Positions 10,885 through 22,964 are shown, counted from the stretch's first letter. The stretch is 64,000 bases of DNA from Guyanagaster necrorhizus (GCF_019112545.1 NW_025064896.1:1047317-1111316); one strand, 5' to 3'. Program-made: numbers and translations. Notes: generated from the sequence alone by a model not told the origin.

Positions 10885-12640
10885 GAAATTTGAGCATGGC
10901 CCTCTCAGCTACACAAAGCTTTGAGCAAGAGATTCAGCGGGGCGACAAGCTGTGTGCTCTTGATCGAGCGAAAACGACATTCTCTTTCAGAACGTCTCTC
11001 ATGAATTACGAACGTCCGTTGGTTTTTAGCTGAGTGTCATATGCCGTTAATCTGTCGTGTCATAGTCCTCTCACTCTCATTCGCGGGCCATGTGATGATG
11101 CTCTGAAGGCTGTCAACAGAACTCGATTCAAGCTAATATACCACGCTAGCGGACGATTACTTCGGCTAGTCAATTCGCTCATGCTCTTCTCAAGCGCCGA
11201 GGCAAGGAGATTGCATGTAATTCGTTCTATTTACGCTGTCAAACAGAATCGCTGAATATTTCTCTTAGGCGCACTTTTGTCCGGTCAGGTTAGGTCCAGC
11301 AACAGCCGATATGACTTCTCTGTTTCGGTCTGCTATTGAAAAAGTAGGGATCGGTGCGTATCTTAGTTTCTTTGGAACACACTGGCTGATTTCCCATCAG
11401 ATTATAACATCAACAGTGCTGATGAGCGATGGATACGGGCTATGGCATCCTGGAAGATGAGTTGGATAAAATCCTTTTGCGATTTCATCGCGTAGAGTCT
11501 TCGGATGGAAGAGCTATTGAAGGTGAGAACAAACAAAAATAATATGTATACCATGTCATTTCATGCTCTTGGATCAGGAACTGGAATCGGCCTTGCCCTG
11601 ACCACTGAGCTGGTCAAGATTCATCAAGGCACGATCACCGTCCAGAGCATAAAGGGTCATGGCAGCGTTTTTACTGTAAGAATACCGCTCGGATGTGGCC
11701 ATCAACGGGAGAAAGATGTCGACCACTTTGATATGGCACTCGCTGGAACTAGCTCATATACAGCCGGTATTGTCGAAGAATCGGCAGCTTGGTTGGGTGA
11801 AGACTCAGATACGTCGTCGCAGTTGAGTCATGCCTCTTCAATGGATGTCACTATGGCGCCCGAACGGTTCACTGTTCTATTGGCGGAGGACAATGCCGTA
11901 GGATATTTCGGAATATTGTCATTGGCTTTTGTAGGATGCTTGATCTTACATAAATCGATTCTCCTGAACGCTGTTCAAGATGTTGTCGATGTCTCTGATG
12001 GTCAGGCTGCACTTGATTACATTCATACGCAGGAGCGGCCAGATCTCATAGTGACTGACATCATGAGTTAGTTTGTTTTATCTGCTGCTTCATCGCCATC
12101 ATTCTCACTGCCTGGCCAGTGCCACGGGTGACCGGAACTGAATTGCTTCAGAAATTAGCAGAGGACCCAGATCCCGATATTCAGGCTATCCCTGTCATAG
12201 TCCTCAGCGCTCGTACTGGGTCTGAGGATCGATCCGATAGTGTATTTAGGCGCTGTGGATTTCCTACTGAAAGTTAGTTGAACAGTCTTTGTTATGCGAA
12301 CCTCAATAACTGAAGTATAACTCTGTGTAGCCGTTCACCTCGTCCGAGTTGCTTAACCGTGTTAGAACCCGACTCCATGCGCTGAAACAGAGGCACGGAC
12401 TCGAGAAACAGGTGCGAGATCGGACCTTTGAGCTTAAGGTGATGCAGCAGCGCTACCAGCGCATGAGTGAACTATCCCCTGTGGCCATCTTCGAAACAGA
12501 AGATGTGGATCATGGTTTGATTACTTATGCTGTGAGATTGGCTTCTCACTGCGAACTCCCACCATCATGCTCACTGTTTCTTGACAGAACGAGCGATTTT
12601 TTACACTCACTTGTTTGCCTCGCAAATGCATCATAGGCCG
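10885..12640 (+). pseudogene. Hybrid histidine kinase / response regulator remnant
   Basis: Pieces of a fungal hybrid sensor kinase occur in the right order but in different frames. The HisKA region has EIQRGDKLCALDRAKTTF (about 10930-10980) and the phospho-acceptor box SHELRT just after it, reached only by shifting frame by two bases near 10983. Helix 2 of HisKA follows at 11050-11215 (RTRFKLIYHASGRLLRLVNS). The ATPase N and G1 boxes are absent; only the G2 box remains (GTGIGLALTTELVKIHQG, about 11577-11630). A receiver domain follows (LLAEDNA near 11880; phospho-acceptor Asp in LIVTDIM at about 12050; MPRVTGTELL after the next intron). It ends with a PAS-like start (SELSPVAIFETED, about 12465). 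Frameshifts and the missing ATPase core make catalytic activity unlikely. Confidence 0.65.
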
Positions 12641-13322
12641 GTTCGTTATTGATTTACTCAAGCCGTAGCATCTTTCTGAAATAAATGCACTAGATTGGCG
12701 CCGGAACTTCAAGAGGCGGCTACCAGGGCTTGTCTCGATGCTCCCATCATTAATGGAGAACCGATCCTGTTTGATGCTGTGTAAGACTCTTTAACTTTAT
12801 TTTTTTTCTTCAATTCTAAATCTTTCCCCTAGATTTGAAAACGGGAAGGACGCCTTTGTTGAGGTCATAGCGCTCAGTGTTGGACGGCTATGTATGCGTA
12901 TCGCTTTTGAATCGGCCTCTAGCTAACCCATGCGGTCCGATTCGTAAATGCCCGGAATATTTTCCCGCTTCATACATTCAAGTTGCCTCTTTCCTTTGCA
13001 ATTTACAAGCGTCCAGCGTAACCCTTTAGGCCATCTACTCAGGAAAGGCGCCTAACAACTCCGCTGCCTCAGGCCTCATGATGCATCTGACTGCTCTGTA
13101 AAGCATTCCTTGCACACTCGTCTCCCAACTTCATATAGTGTGACTTCCGTCAATATTGGTTGAAGGTAGGAAGGTGAAGACGTGCTTGGAAAGACTCCAG
13201 TTGCATCATTCATAAGGCTTGATTCGGAATCGCAGGTGACGCTCTTCGGTGATCTCGGACACTCAGGAGCGTCCTATAATAGATTCGCCCCTTGTCCTCG
13301 ACTACTTAGCTATTTAGACTTC
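12641..13322. other. Spacer between kinase remnant and SDR copy A
   Basis: Short protein-like scraps occur (ELQEAATRACLDAPIING at about 12700-12770; FENGKDAFVEVIALSV near 12840-12880). They may be further kinase-gene debris or another remnant. I do not recognise them. The rest is the promoter side of SDR copy A. Confidence 0.35.
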
Positions 13323-14705
13323 ATGGGCGTCGCTCCATCGACAACTTTCAATCCTGTGGAGGACCTTCCCAGCCTAGCTGGGAAAGTGGTGATAGTAACT
13401 GGCTCCAGGTACCCTTAATGTCCTTGAAACATGGCTTGAACTCACTCGCACTCTCACAGCAGAGGCATAGGCTTCGCTACTCTCCAGCACTTTTCTAGAA
13501 TGGGTGCAAAGGCATTTCATTTTTGAATATACGTAAATTCTTTGAGTATTCTGACATGTCATTTTAGGTCTATATGGCCGTACGCGATGAAGGTAGAGCG
13601 AAAGAAGCTATGGAACGACTGGAAAAAGATGGTCGCGAACCTGGTCTCGGAGAAGTCATTTGGCATGAACTTGATCTTAAAGTTCCTCGTTCTGCTAAGG
13701 AGTCGGCGGAGCGTTTCATCGCTAGGGAAAACAGACTTGATATCTTGGGTTTGTTCATTATCCAACCATAATTTATGCAGCTGATATACGTGTTCAGTTA
13801 ACAACGCGGGACTGTTCGTGATCATTGTGATCTCTTAGTTTAAATGTTGATCATCGTTTCCTTCAGGATAGCGGGTCTTGGAAATGTTCAAATGAACTCA
13901 GATGGCATTGGAGAGAGCATGGCGATCAAGTTTGCTGTTTTCTTCATCTCCTTCACTTCCAATTATATTCTTATCCCACATTTCAGCTACTTGGGACCCT
14001 ACGTGTTTACGAGAACGTTACTTCCACTCCTTGAGTCCACAGCATCGCTGGCCAGCACGGATGTGCGAATAGTCAATGTAATTTATCTTCTTCCCACTGT
14101 TCGATTGTTGATATCCTCGCTATATAGGTTGGATCGGACGGTCACAGCCGTGTAAAATACTTAGATTATGGTTCCAAGGAGGCATGGAATCATCCGTTCA
14201 GATGGTCTTTGCTCCCAAGCATGGAGCGTTACAGTGAGTACTTCACTCTTTACATCACTTTACAAGATTAATTCTTGTCAGAATACTCAAAACTCGCCGT
14301 ACATTTGTGGACGAATGACTTAGCACGGCGTCTTTCCGAAGAACAATCCAAAGTAATGGTACTGATCACGCATCCAGGTGCTATACTAAGTGTTCGTCCC
14401 TCCTTCCATTGTTTTGACAACGGCTCATGAATTTATAGGACGGTGCTATCCGCGCACTGAATTCCCTTCCTTTCCCTCCCTTTTGGATCTGGTTGCTAGG
14501 TTTTTTTTTACATCCTCAGACTAGGGGAGCGTACACGTCTGTCTTCGCAGCTTGCATGCCGCGCGACAACCCCAACATATCTCACGGTGCCTATATATTC
14601 CCTCCGAATGTGGCAGTGGCGCAAGCACCGGCTGCTTTGGATGAGAGTAGGCAACGTCAGCTATCCAAGTTTACAGAGGAATTGTTGCGGAGTATTGGAG
14701 TATAA
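13323..14705 (+). CDS. Short-chain dehydrogenase/reductase, copy A (intact)
   Basis: NAD(P)-dependent SDR resembling retinol dehydrogenase/WW-domain oxidoreductase types. A nine-exon model gives 323 residues with phase kept throughout: 13323-13408, 13460-13511, 13568-13748, 13798-13813, 13867-13929, 13987-14077, 14128-14233, 14282-14391, 14439-14705. The nucleotide-binding glycine motif TGSSRGIG spans intron 1. The NNAG motif lies on a 16-base exon (13798-13813). The catalytic YxxxK (YKYSK) is assembled across the intron at 14234-14281. Intron 2 starts with GC (AAG/GCATTT) where pseudogene copy B has GT, so it is probably a GC-AG intron. The substrate is unknown. Paralogues lie at 17294-18569 and 18822-20225. 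Confidence 0.85.
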
Positions 14706-15229
14706 CAAATAAACTCGGACGGGAAATGTCGCGAGGAAATTATCTAAATCACCCAACTTCAGGTTATGTAACGATTTTAGGGGATTCTACCCAAAGACGG
14801 TCACCTTGTGAGATAAATAATGACGATAACTAGTTAGGTGCAGAATCCAGAATGAAACATGTCATACTTTGGATGCTGAACTATTGGCGACAACAGCGAT
14901 CAACGACAGCTCAAACTGCTCCCCGGCGGTCGATGTGGCATCAGTAATCTGAGCGAATTGTCAATTCGATGCAAAATATTGAGATGGTACTCGGCGCATA
15001 CACTTGGACCAGAAAAATCTGGAATGGAGGATAGCCTTGGCTGTGAGTGGTAATCCACCTTCTCTCGAATCGAAGGAATTCTCGGGAGTTGAGACTAGGA
15101 CAACAAGGATGTTGTAAGATCCACTTGAATCATGAATGAAGAACAGATTAACATTACTAGAAACGAGATGAGATATGCTAGAAGAGCGAAGCTTTTCATT
15201 AATCACTGGGAAGGCGGCCTGTTCAACAG
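14706..15229. other. Intergenic between SDR copy A and DUF6534 gene
   Basis: Contains a minus-strand open stretch (14961-15242) that overlaps the 3' end of the DUF6534 gene and may be read-through of it (starting MYSSSVEQAAF). Nothing else is recognised. Confidence 0.4.
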
Positions 15230-16741
15230 ATGAACTGTACATTTAGAAAAAATGAATGAGATTCCTCCGTATATCGTTGCATCAGGGAGTACCAGGTACT
15301 ATGGAAGATTCGTCAAGTGAGGACTTGAACCGACGCAGTAGAGTTGTCTCAGAGTCACTAGTGATCCCAGTGAAAGAAACCTGTTGTAGCTGTCAGTAAT
15401 AGAGTCATAAAGATCGGGCGGAAAAAAGCTGACGTTGTGATGAGATTTGTGTTGACGGTAAATAATATGAGGTCCATAGTGATGACATGGTTACTCCTGC
15501 TTCCGTGATATAAGAGGATCAAAGCAAAAGCCAACTACGCACCCTTTCATTCCTGATCGGGAACGGTAAAGATTCAGAGCTTCAAAATGGTCATATAAGA
15601 TCATCATCGCCCATATAACTATGGAGAGAAAAAGCGCTTGTTATGAATGGGTGTGCCCTACGGTAAAGTCATGTGTATTGGCAGTTAAAAAGCGGTGCCT
15701 GTAGTTAAAGATAGATAGAGCTGCAAGGTATTATTAGTACTGTTGAGCCGACCTGAATGTAAAGGCGCACCGATGTTGAGGCTATTCAAATTGAAACGTG
15801 AAGCCCATAAGCCTGAGGAAACGGCAGCCTCGTCCCACTGACCAAAGTTAAGGAACGCCAACGAGACCTATGACCAGTGTTAAGGAGGTCACAAGATGCG
15901 TACAACAGAAGTGCTCACCGCAATAACGATATAAGCAATTCGCATATGTAGATGCGGGGGAAGAGGCGCTGAAAGTCCATATACGCCATCAGAAAAACCT
16001 TTGAACCAATGTCATTTTGACCCCCGTCCAATAGGATGTTTCCTTACAGCTGTACTAGAAGAATGGTGCTAATCTGGTTCATTAAACACTATCAAAAAGG
16101 CAGGAAAAGAATGGTAACTTACTCCAACAATTCCTTTGTCCTGTCAAATGCTTCGCGTTCAAGCCACAATAGTACAAAAAAACTATTTGGACTCACGTAT
16201 ATAACCGGCCTGATCATCTATCGATGAGAGCCACAAATGAGTGTAGGAAAGTCATGGCACACTCACGCTTCACTGCTAGTCGATCCTCCTGTTGGAAGCG
16301 CAACCGGATTGGCATAGTCAGTAATCAGAAAGTGATACATCCCTGCTAACATCAGGAACTGGTGTGCTGTATCTAGTCCCTATATATGAATACGATGAGA
16401 GTGTACTCGAAAAGACAGGAATTGAAGAATTCACACTACAGCTGATATAAGTCCTACTACTCAGGTTGCTAGTCCAGAGTCGTTCAACTTACAAAAGAAT
16501 GAAGACAAGCAACTTCATCGGCCAGCTGTCAAATCGAGTTCGGTTGGAAGTGACGTATAAAAATGTCTGGATGCAAATGGCCCCGTACAGACTTGGTCAA
16601 ATCGCATTAGAGCCCATGTGACAGTTTGAGAAAAAGAAAGAGTACGCACGCTGTAGCGAGACTAGACCCGATATAGAGAGCCCCCAAGGTATTGTCGAAA
16701 GCTGGAAGGGTAGTAGATTGCCCGGTCTGCGCTGTCGACAT
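15230..16741 (-). pseudogene. DUF6534-type seven-helix membrane protein, probably decaying
   Basis: Starts at ATG 16741 with TLPAFDNTLGALYIGSSLA, the signature opening of Agaricomycete DUF6534 proteins. Further exons follow on the minus strand: YGAICIQTFLYVTSN (about 16540-16590), HQFLMLAGMYHFLITDYANP (about 16290-16370), WRIWTFS (about 15985), a FEALNLYRSRSGMK segment equivalent to the family's YLxxSRTGxxxT (about 15550-15600), DLILFTVNTNLITT (about 15430-15475) and ATIYGGISFIFSK (about 15250-15300). Against an intact gene: a TGA precedes WRIWTFS and the frame shifts just after it, and the C-terminal SK..N block is not in a clean frame. The family is of unknown function. It sits between SDR copies A and B. 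Confidence 0.6.
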
Positions 16742-17293
16742 GATTTTGGAAGTCAATATACAAAGTACTACTGGGAAGAATGCAAAAAGGGTCCTTCACT
16801 CGAATAGCTTATAACTTTTCTTCAATATACCATAGCTTGAAACAGATGACTAACGTCAAGCGAGATCAACGCGCAACCAAGCCGGAGCCTGAGAGAAATT
16901 AGAATGAGCACCTACCACTGTATAAGTACTCTTTTGTCAAGATACCAGTGCCATTATTGCATCACTACCCAAGCAGTAAATTCTGCCACAGTATTGGGTC
17001 CCGGCTGACGTTCATGTTCATTGAATGGTAGGAAGCTTGCCGTACCATGTCACGGCGGTACGTAGCCTGAGATCCAGGAGCGGTGCCAATTGCCGTCAGC
17101 TATGAATAGGCATCCGACACGACTCAGGTCACTGCTCCGTGGCTGCATTTTCTTGGGAAAAATCGAGGAAAATCAGCCGAGGCCGGTTGTATTTTCGTGC
17201 CTTGGAATAGTGATGCAGTGAATACGGGATTTGGTAATCAGTTCCTACCATGCGCTTCATCATCCATCTCTAGTACAATTGCTCTCAAGTCTC
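16742..17293. other. Intergenic between DUF6534 gene and SDR copy B
   Basis: This is the shared 5' region of the divergent DUF6534 gene (minus) and SDR copy B (plus). No coding sequence was recognised. Confidence 0.4.
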
Positions 17294-18569
17294 ATGGGCG
17301 CAGCTCCTTGTGATTGTAACTGGCTCTAGGGTAGGTTACGTTTTCTGCCAGAACAGGTTTGCCAGTTTACAACACTTGTCAAGGATGGGAGCAAAGGTAT
17401 TTTGACACATCTTTTCCTAGGGCGCGTGTATGAATGGCTTGGGCTCTTGTCGTGGCTGTTCAAGGTGTATATGGCGGTACCGGACGAAGGCATGACCAGG
17501 GAAGCTCTAGAGAGAGTAGAACAGGAAGGACGCGCCCCTGGTCTTGGAAACTCATTTGGCATGAGCTGGACCTGAGACCAGACTTGATATTCTAAGTTTG
17601 TATGCATACACTTCTTTCATCATTGCGCCGAATAGTTAACAACGCAGCTCAGTAAGTCCATGATCACGACTTTTCCCAATATCGCATATATTTAATCTTT
17701 CTAGGATAACCGACCTTGGAAACCCTCAGATGAACGTTGACGGAATTCAGTATAATATGACGATCAAGTACGTTTCTCAGGATGTTTTTCGCAGAGTGAT
17801 ATTGACTTCGGTGGTTCTTTTGCATAGCTATCTGGGTCCTTTTGTGTTCACGACGATGCTTCTTCCTCTTCTTGAATCGACAGCCTCTCTCGACGGGGCC
17901 GACGCACGGATATACGGATAGTTAATGTGAACTTGCTGAAGGGCAAATGCTGACTGACCTGCCGCTCAACGCAAATGTTTTGCAGGTCGGATCGGACGGT
18001 CATAAAGATGTCCGATACCTGGACTATAGCTCCAAAAATGCGTGGAACCATAAATTCAGATGGTCTCTACTTCCCACCATGTCCCGCTATAGTGGGTCTG
18101 ATTTTTCTACTATGCCGTTAATCGCTCACTTGTTGGCAGAATATTCAAAGCTCGCAGTCCATCTATGGACAAACGATTTGGTACTGCGACTTTCCACAGA
18201 AAAATCCAAAGTAATGGTATTGATTGCCCATCCCGGTGCTATCCTGAGCGTGCGTCTATCTCAACCATACTGAGTAACGAGCCTTTAACTTTGTGTGTGT
18301 TTAGGACAGCGCCATTCGGTCATTGAAGACTGCCGTATCCACCTTTTTGGATATGGCTGTTCGGTCTGAGAATGCATTCTCAGACTCGTGGAGCCTATAC
18401 GTCCGTCTTTGCAGCGTGCACACCGCGAGACAACCCTGAGATATCGCACAGGGCTTATATATTTCCTCCAAATGTCGCAGTCGTGCAAGCGCCTGCAGCC
18501 TTAGACGAAAGCAAGCCGCGATAACTAAAAGACTTTACAGAAGCATTATTACAAAGTGTCGGTGTGTAG
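17294..18569 (+). pseudogene. Short-chain dehydrogenase, copy B (pseudogene)
   Basis: Clearly paralogous to copy A along its length, with the same intron positions, but broken in several ways. Exon 1 lacks the stretch equivalent to NPVEDLPSLAGKV (the start MGAAP runs straight into LVIVTGSR), and the GIG part of the glycine motif is lost. A one-base loss near 17548 shifts the frame before HELDL. The segment between HELDL and LDIL is deleted (about 17570-17590). An 8-base insertion in ARIVN (near 17910-17920, ggata-type duplication) gives TAG. Remaining good blocks are HLWTND (about 18170) and the C-terminal YIFPPNVAV (about 18455). Intron 2 here still has a GT donor (AAG/GTATTT), unlike copies A and C. 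It is tail-to-tail with copy C. Confidence 0.85.
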
Positions 18570-18821
18570 TAAGTAGCTTGTACCTGGACCCCCAAGTGTA
18601 CATGAGCCTCTTTCTTATAAGTACCGACAGCCAGTTACATCTATCATTCTAATTTCCCTTATGTATGAGTGGAATTAATCGAGGTCGGGATGGACATAGC
18701 GACTGTCATGGTCTTTATCGTACTATCTTAAATGAGGTAGCGATAGGAAGCAGTTGCAGGGGGGGGGGGAAGGCCGGGAAAATATATATCAATAGGAAAG
18801 GGTGCATGAGAGACATCATGA

Positions 18822-20225
18822 CTACACCCCAATGCTCTGCAAGAACTCCTCAGTGAACTCGGCCAGTTGTCTTTGCCTAACCTCATCCAAAGCGGCCGGA
18901 GCTTGCGCTACTGCAACATTTGGGGGGTAGATATAGGCACCCTGGGATATTTCGGGATTATCGCGGGGTGCGCAAGCTGCAAAAACTGACGTATATGCTC
19001 CCAGAGTCTGAGGGTGCATTACTAACCCTGCCAACCAGATCCAAAGCGGAGGATAAGGGAGGCGGCTCAGAGAATGGATAACGCCATCCTTAGAAAAGTT
19101 GTAAGTCATCCGTTGTCTAGCAGGCAGGCGGGAAAGAAGAACGAACGCTTAGAATGGCCCCTGGCTGTGTGATCAGTACCATCACCTTGGATTGTTGCTC
19201 AGAAAGACGCCGGGCTAGGTCGTTCGTCCATAGGTGCATTGCAAGTTTCGAGTATTCTGCAAACACTTTACCTGGGTACAGATGACTTGAAAATGAAGCG
19301 CCTTACTATAACGCTCGAAATTTGGGATTAGATACCATTTAAATGGGTGGTTCCACGCGTCTTTGGAACCGTATTCCAGGTATTTCACAAAGCTATGGCC
19401 ACTGGATCCAACCTATGTACTCGAGTGAACCAAGTCGCATAAATGGAAGGGAGTACGCATGGCTCACATTGATAATTCGCACGTCGGCCCCATCCAGCAA
19501 GGTTGTTGATTCGAGGAGCTGGAGAAGTGTTCTTGTAAATATATAAGGTCCTAAGTAGCTGAGAAATAGGATAAGTAGAGCAACCAAAGCTAACAAAGCG
19601 AACAAAGAGCAAACTTGACCGCCATACTCTCCAAAATTCCATCTGAATTCTCTTGAAGCTTTCCAAGGTCGGTAATCCTAGAGTAGATAGCCATCAGTGT
19701 TGTAATTGAAGTGAGAAGATGGCCCACGAACAGTGCAGCGTTGTTTACTGAGTAATGATATCAGCGATGCGACCAACGAATAAATTTGTGGACAAACCCA
19801 AGATGTCCAGTCTCTTTTCCCGAGCAACGAAGCGCTCTGCCGATTCCTTTGCAGAACGAGAATCTCTGAGGTCGAGTGCATGCCAGATGACTTGGCCAAG
19901 ACCAGGATCGCGACCGCCTTTATCGAGTCGGTCGATGGCTTCTTTCGCTCTGGTCTCGTCTCGGGCAGCCATATACACCTGATAAGTCGCGTTAGGATGT
20001 CAAGTATTTTCAACTTTATGTGGTAAAAAATTGCCTTTGCGCCCATGCTCACAAAGTGCTGCAATATGGCAAAGCCGATTCCTCTACTGTGAGATTGTGA
20101 GCTTGTGAGCTTGGCTGAAAAGAGGGAAAGTAACCATACCTGGAGCCAGTTACTAATACCACTTTCCCAGCTAGGCTAGGAAGATCCTCCACAGGGTTGA
20201 AGTTTCTCGACGGGACGCCTCCCAT
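18822..20225 (-). CDS. Short-chain dehydrogenase/reductase, copy C (apparently intact)
   Basis: Minus-strand paralogue of copy A with the same exon plan. Start MGGVPSRNFNPVEDLPSL at 20225; stop TAG at 18822-18824. TGSSRGIG is formed across intron 1 (donor GTATGG). YKYSK is formed across the intron near 19270-19300. The C-terminus is GAYIYPPNVAVAQAP..SIGV. As in copy A, intron 2 has an apparent GC donor (AAG/GCAATT). The usual NNAG reads NNAA here (about 19735-19745), a change next to the nucleotide site that may alter activity. No frameshift or stop was found in my exon model. The product presumably uses NAD(P); the substrate is unknown. Confidence 0.75.
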
Positions 20226-20777
20226 TATACAGTCGAAGAGGATAGAACTTGAAGTGCAAGACTTGAAGACGTCATTATGAACCACTTTTGAGTAGCCGAG
20301 ATGGCCGAGTTTTGTCACCACGATCGTCGGGACTCGGAGGTCGAGAAGGATGCCTACGCACAAGTTGAGATGCCGCAAAGACAACAAAGCGTTAGCGAGT
20401 AATGTGATTTCGTGTTTATCAGATTCTGAGCCATTGTGAGGATTGCTCGGGGGTTAGACATTCGATTTCTGTATCTTCACTGCCGTCCTCGTGGGAGCCG
20501 GCAACAGTTTTCGTTCGTCGCCCAACTCTGCTATCGCAAGCGGTGCGCTGAGTATTACATAATACCAGTGGCTATGAGAGGTCACAAGTAATGAAAGAAG
20601 CAAAGCAAAGGGCACAACGCCACCTCCGGCACAATAACAAATAAGGGAACAAGGTCAAGGCACTGGTTGGGCGCTGCCTTGTTTCCTTCTTCTCCTCTTC
20701 CCTTTGTTGCTACCTGTTCGCGTTCGTTTTACTATCCATACTGTTTCGCTTTTGTTCTAGCTTTCTCTTGTACCATC
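20226..20777. other. Divergent promoter region, SDR copy C / Zn2Cys6 factor
   Basis: Upstream region shared by copy C (minus) and the transcription factor (plus). A C/T-rich tract occurs near 20680-20710, common upstream of fungal starts. No gene is supported. Confidence 0.45.
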
Positions 20778-22710
20778 ATGCCTCGGGTACGGAACGGTGA
20801 GACAGGCCCTGGGGCGCTTAAGCCTAAAGGAACGCGCGCAAAGTCAGGCTGTTATACTTGCAGGATCCGGCGCAAGGTAGGCGCTTTGCTTTGATATCAT
20901 GGATTCAACTCAGTTCGTTCCCTTTCTGTCCATTATTTGCAATTTTTGACCGTATCCTGTGTATGTGGCGCAACCCAGAAATGCGATGAAGCTCGCGATC
21001 ATAACGGCCATTGCAACACCTGCGTTCGTCTCAAGGTACAATGCCTTGGATTTGGAGACAAGCGACCGACATGGCTCACAAGGGTGCTTTATCCCTCCAT
21101 TTTCGTTTTCGTTATTGTGGCGCTGACCGTCTAAATTACAGTCGAAATGTGATGAAATTCTATCAAAAATTAAGCATTTCATTGCCGGCGGCTCTGTTCT
21201 GCCTGGTCGCGATCCTTCGTACCTGATTTTGTGGGATGGTGACTTGGAGGTCGCCTCTTTTCCAAGCGACGTCGGCCCACCTCTCTGTGAAGACTTCCTT
21301 CTCGACAACTTTGGCCCAGTCGAGTTGGAAGGCTTACTAACCCCTTGGAGCCGAGGAAGTGAGCCGCTTCATTACTCCCAAGTACACGTATAATAATTGA
21401 TCCATTTTATTCAGATCTCTTGTTACCCCAGTCCCCATCACCCTTTCATACCACCTCCCAATCGATAATACCCTTCGACTTGTATCCTACCGATTTCTTT
21501 ACCCGTAAGTGCCACCTTTTCACTTTAGTTCTTGATCTGAAAATGAATTCTAGTTCTACCGTCCTTCAGCGTCATGGATGTCGAATCTAGGCTCTCCGAT
21601 GCCCAGCTCGACAAACGCTATACCGACATAGTTGTTGCCATGCAGTACCAATTTTCCGACGAGGAGACGCGCTCTGAACTTCTGCGCTCCATTCAGAGTC
21701 CCGGACGGCATCAAGCTTCGACTCGCTTGCTGGCTTTCATTCATGAACGGCGCCACACATCTCCCTTGTCTATCGCTCTACAGGATGACTTTGCCCAATC
21801 ACGTTATTCCGACCTCCAGAAAACTCTCAACGACCCCCATTCTTACGATGACGACCAAGCGATGGCTTCCCTGACCATGATTTCCACTCTCCTCTTCGAT
21901 GGCGGAATGGGCGAATGGCAGCATTGGCTGAACATGGTGTCCAAACATGCACATATTCTGCTCAGCAAATATGCATCTCCCCAACATGCTCTCATGGCAT
22001 GTAGCAAAAAGCAGGCTTTCCTCATCAAAGCGTCCATTTGGTTTGACGTTCTCGCATCTGTGACAACTCAGACAGAGCCTAGCTTCCTCCAGGTCACAAG
22101 GGAGCTGTTCTCCCCGTATGCGAGTGGCGTGTCAGAGATCAACGCTCCCGATGGCGACATGATGACCGTCATGGGATGCGAGAGCCGCGTTCTGTGGGCA
22201 TTGGCAGAAGTATCCGCGCTTTCTGCTTGGAAACAGCAAGAAATCGATCAAGGCAGGCTGAGCATCATACGGCTAGTCCAGCGAGCTGAGCCCATCTTCC
22301 AATGCCTCAACGAACTGCTGAGCGCATATCACCATCACCCTGGTTCGCGAAACCTGTGTTCGGAGGTGTTCCGGATGGCCGCGAAGGTCTATTTGCTCTC
22401 CGTCGTAAATGGGGATTTCCCAGGTGCAGAAGATATGGAGAAGGCTGTGCAGGAGGCGGTACAACTGATGGCGAAGGCGGATAACGCGGTGGTGAGGAGC
22501 ACGGTATTTGCGTTCTTCGTGTGCGGGTGTCTGACGAATGACGAGGAGCTGAGGGGGATTTTGTGTGACCAGCTAAGGAGGGAAGGGAGTGTCGGCAATT
22601 GTGCTGCGGTTCTGGAATTGTTGGAGCAGGTGTGTGCAGAGCTGAGCGGGAAGCAGGACCCGGTCCCTTGGAGGCGGGCTCTGGCGAACAAGAACTTACT
22701 GTTGGTATGA
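20778..22710 (+). CDS. Zn2Cys6 fungal transcription factor (Fungal_trans_2 type)
   Basis: Nuclear DNA-binding regulator. Exons 20778-20876, 20979-21083, 21142-21358, 21415-21504 and 21554-22710 give 555 residues with consistent phase. The binuclear zinc cluster spans exons 1-2: CYTCRIRRKKCDEA, then CNTC and VQC, giving the six Cys with the expected spacing. It follows an N-terminal basic GTRAKSG. The first intron falls inside the cluster, a common position in fungi. The long last exon is helical and resembles the PF11951 middle region (ALQDDFAQSRYSD; ASLTMISTLLFDGGMGEWQ; LIKASIWFDVLASVT). It is divergent from SDR copy C and convergent with the ABC transporter; a regulatory link to either is only a guess. 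Confidence 0.88.
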
Positions 22711-22964
22711 ACTTGTTCCGTTTCTTGTCTTGGATGTCGCTGCATGTATAGCTTGAATCTGGTTTAGCTTTCGTGTCTTGTCGTTTGTTTTCTGTAGTGT
22801 AGTTTTCTTGCTTTGCTGTAGTCGTAGACGACCAGTTAGTTCCGTAACTAGTGTTACGTGTTCGCCTTATTAGATGATCCATAGTCATGACTCATTCCGC
22901 CGAGGCGTTCGCTCCCAAATCTGCTTATCGAGCGAAGTTACATGTGTCGCAGCCAACATAAACA

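Noticed and set aside
18761..18771. G homopolymer run as a regulatory or structural site
   Set aside because: A single short run in a spacer; could be a sequencing or slippage artefact.
22307..22888. 193-codon minus-strand frame
   Set aside because: It is the antisense shadow of the transcription-factor last exon.
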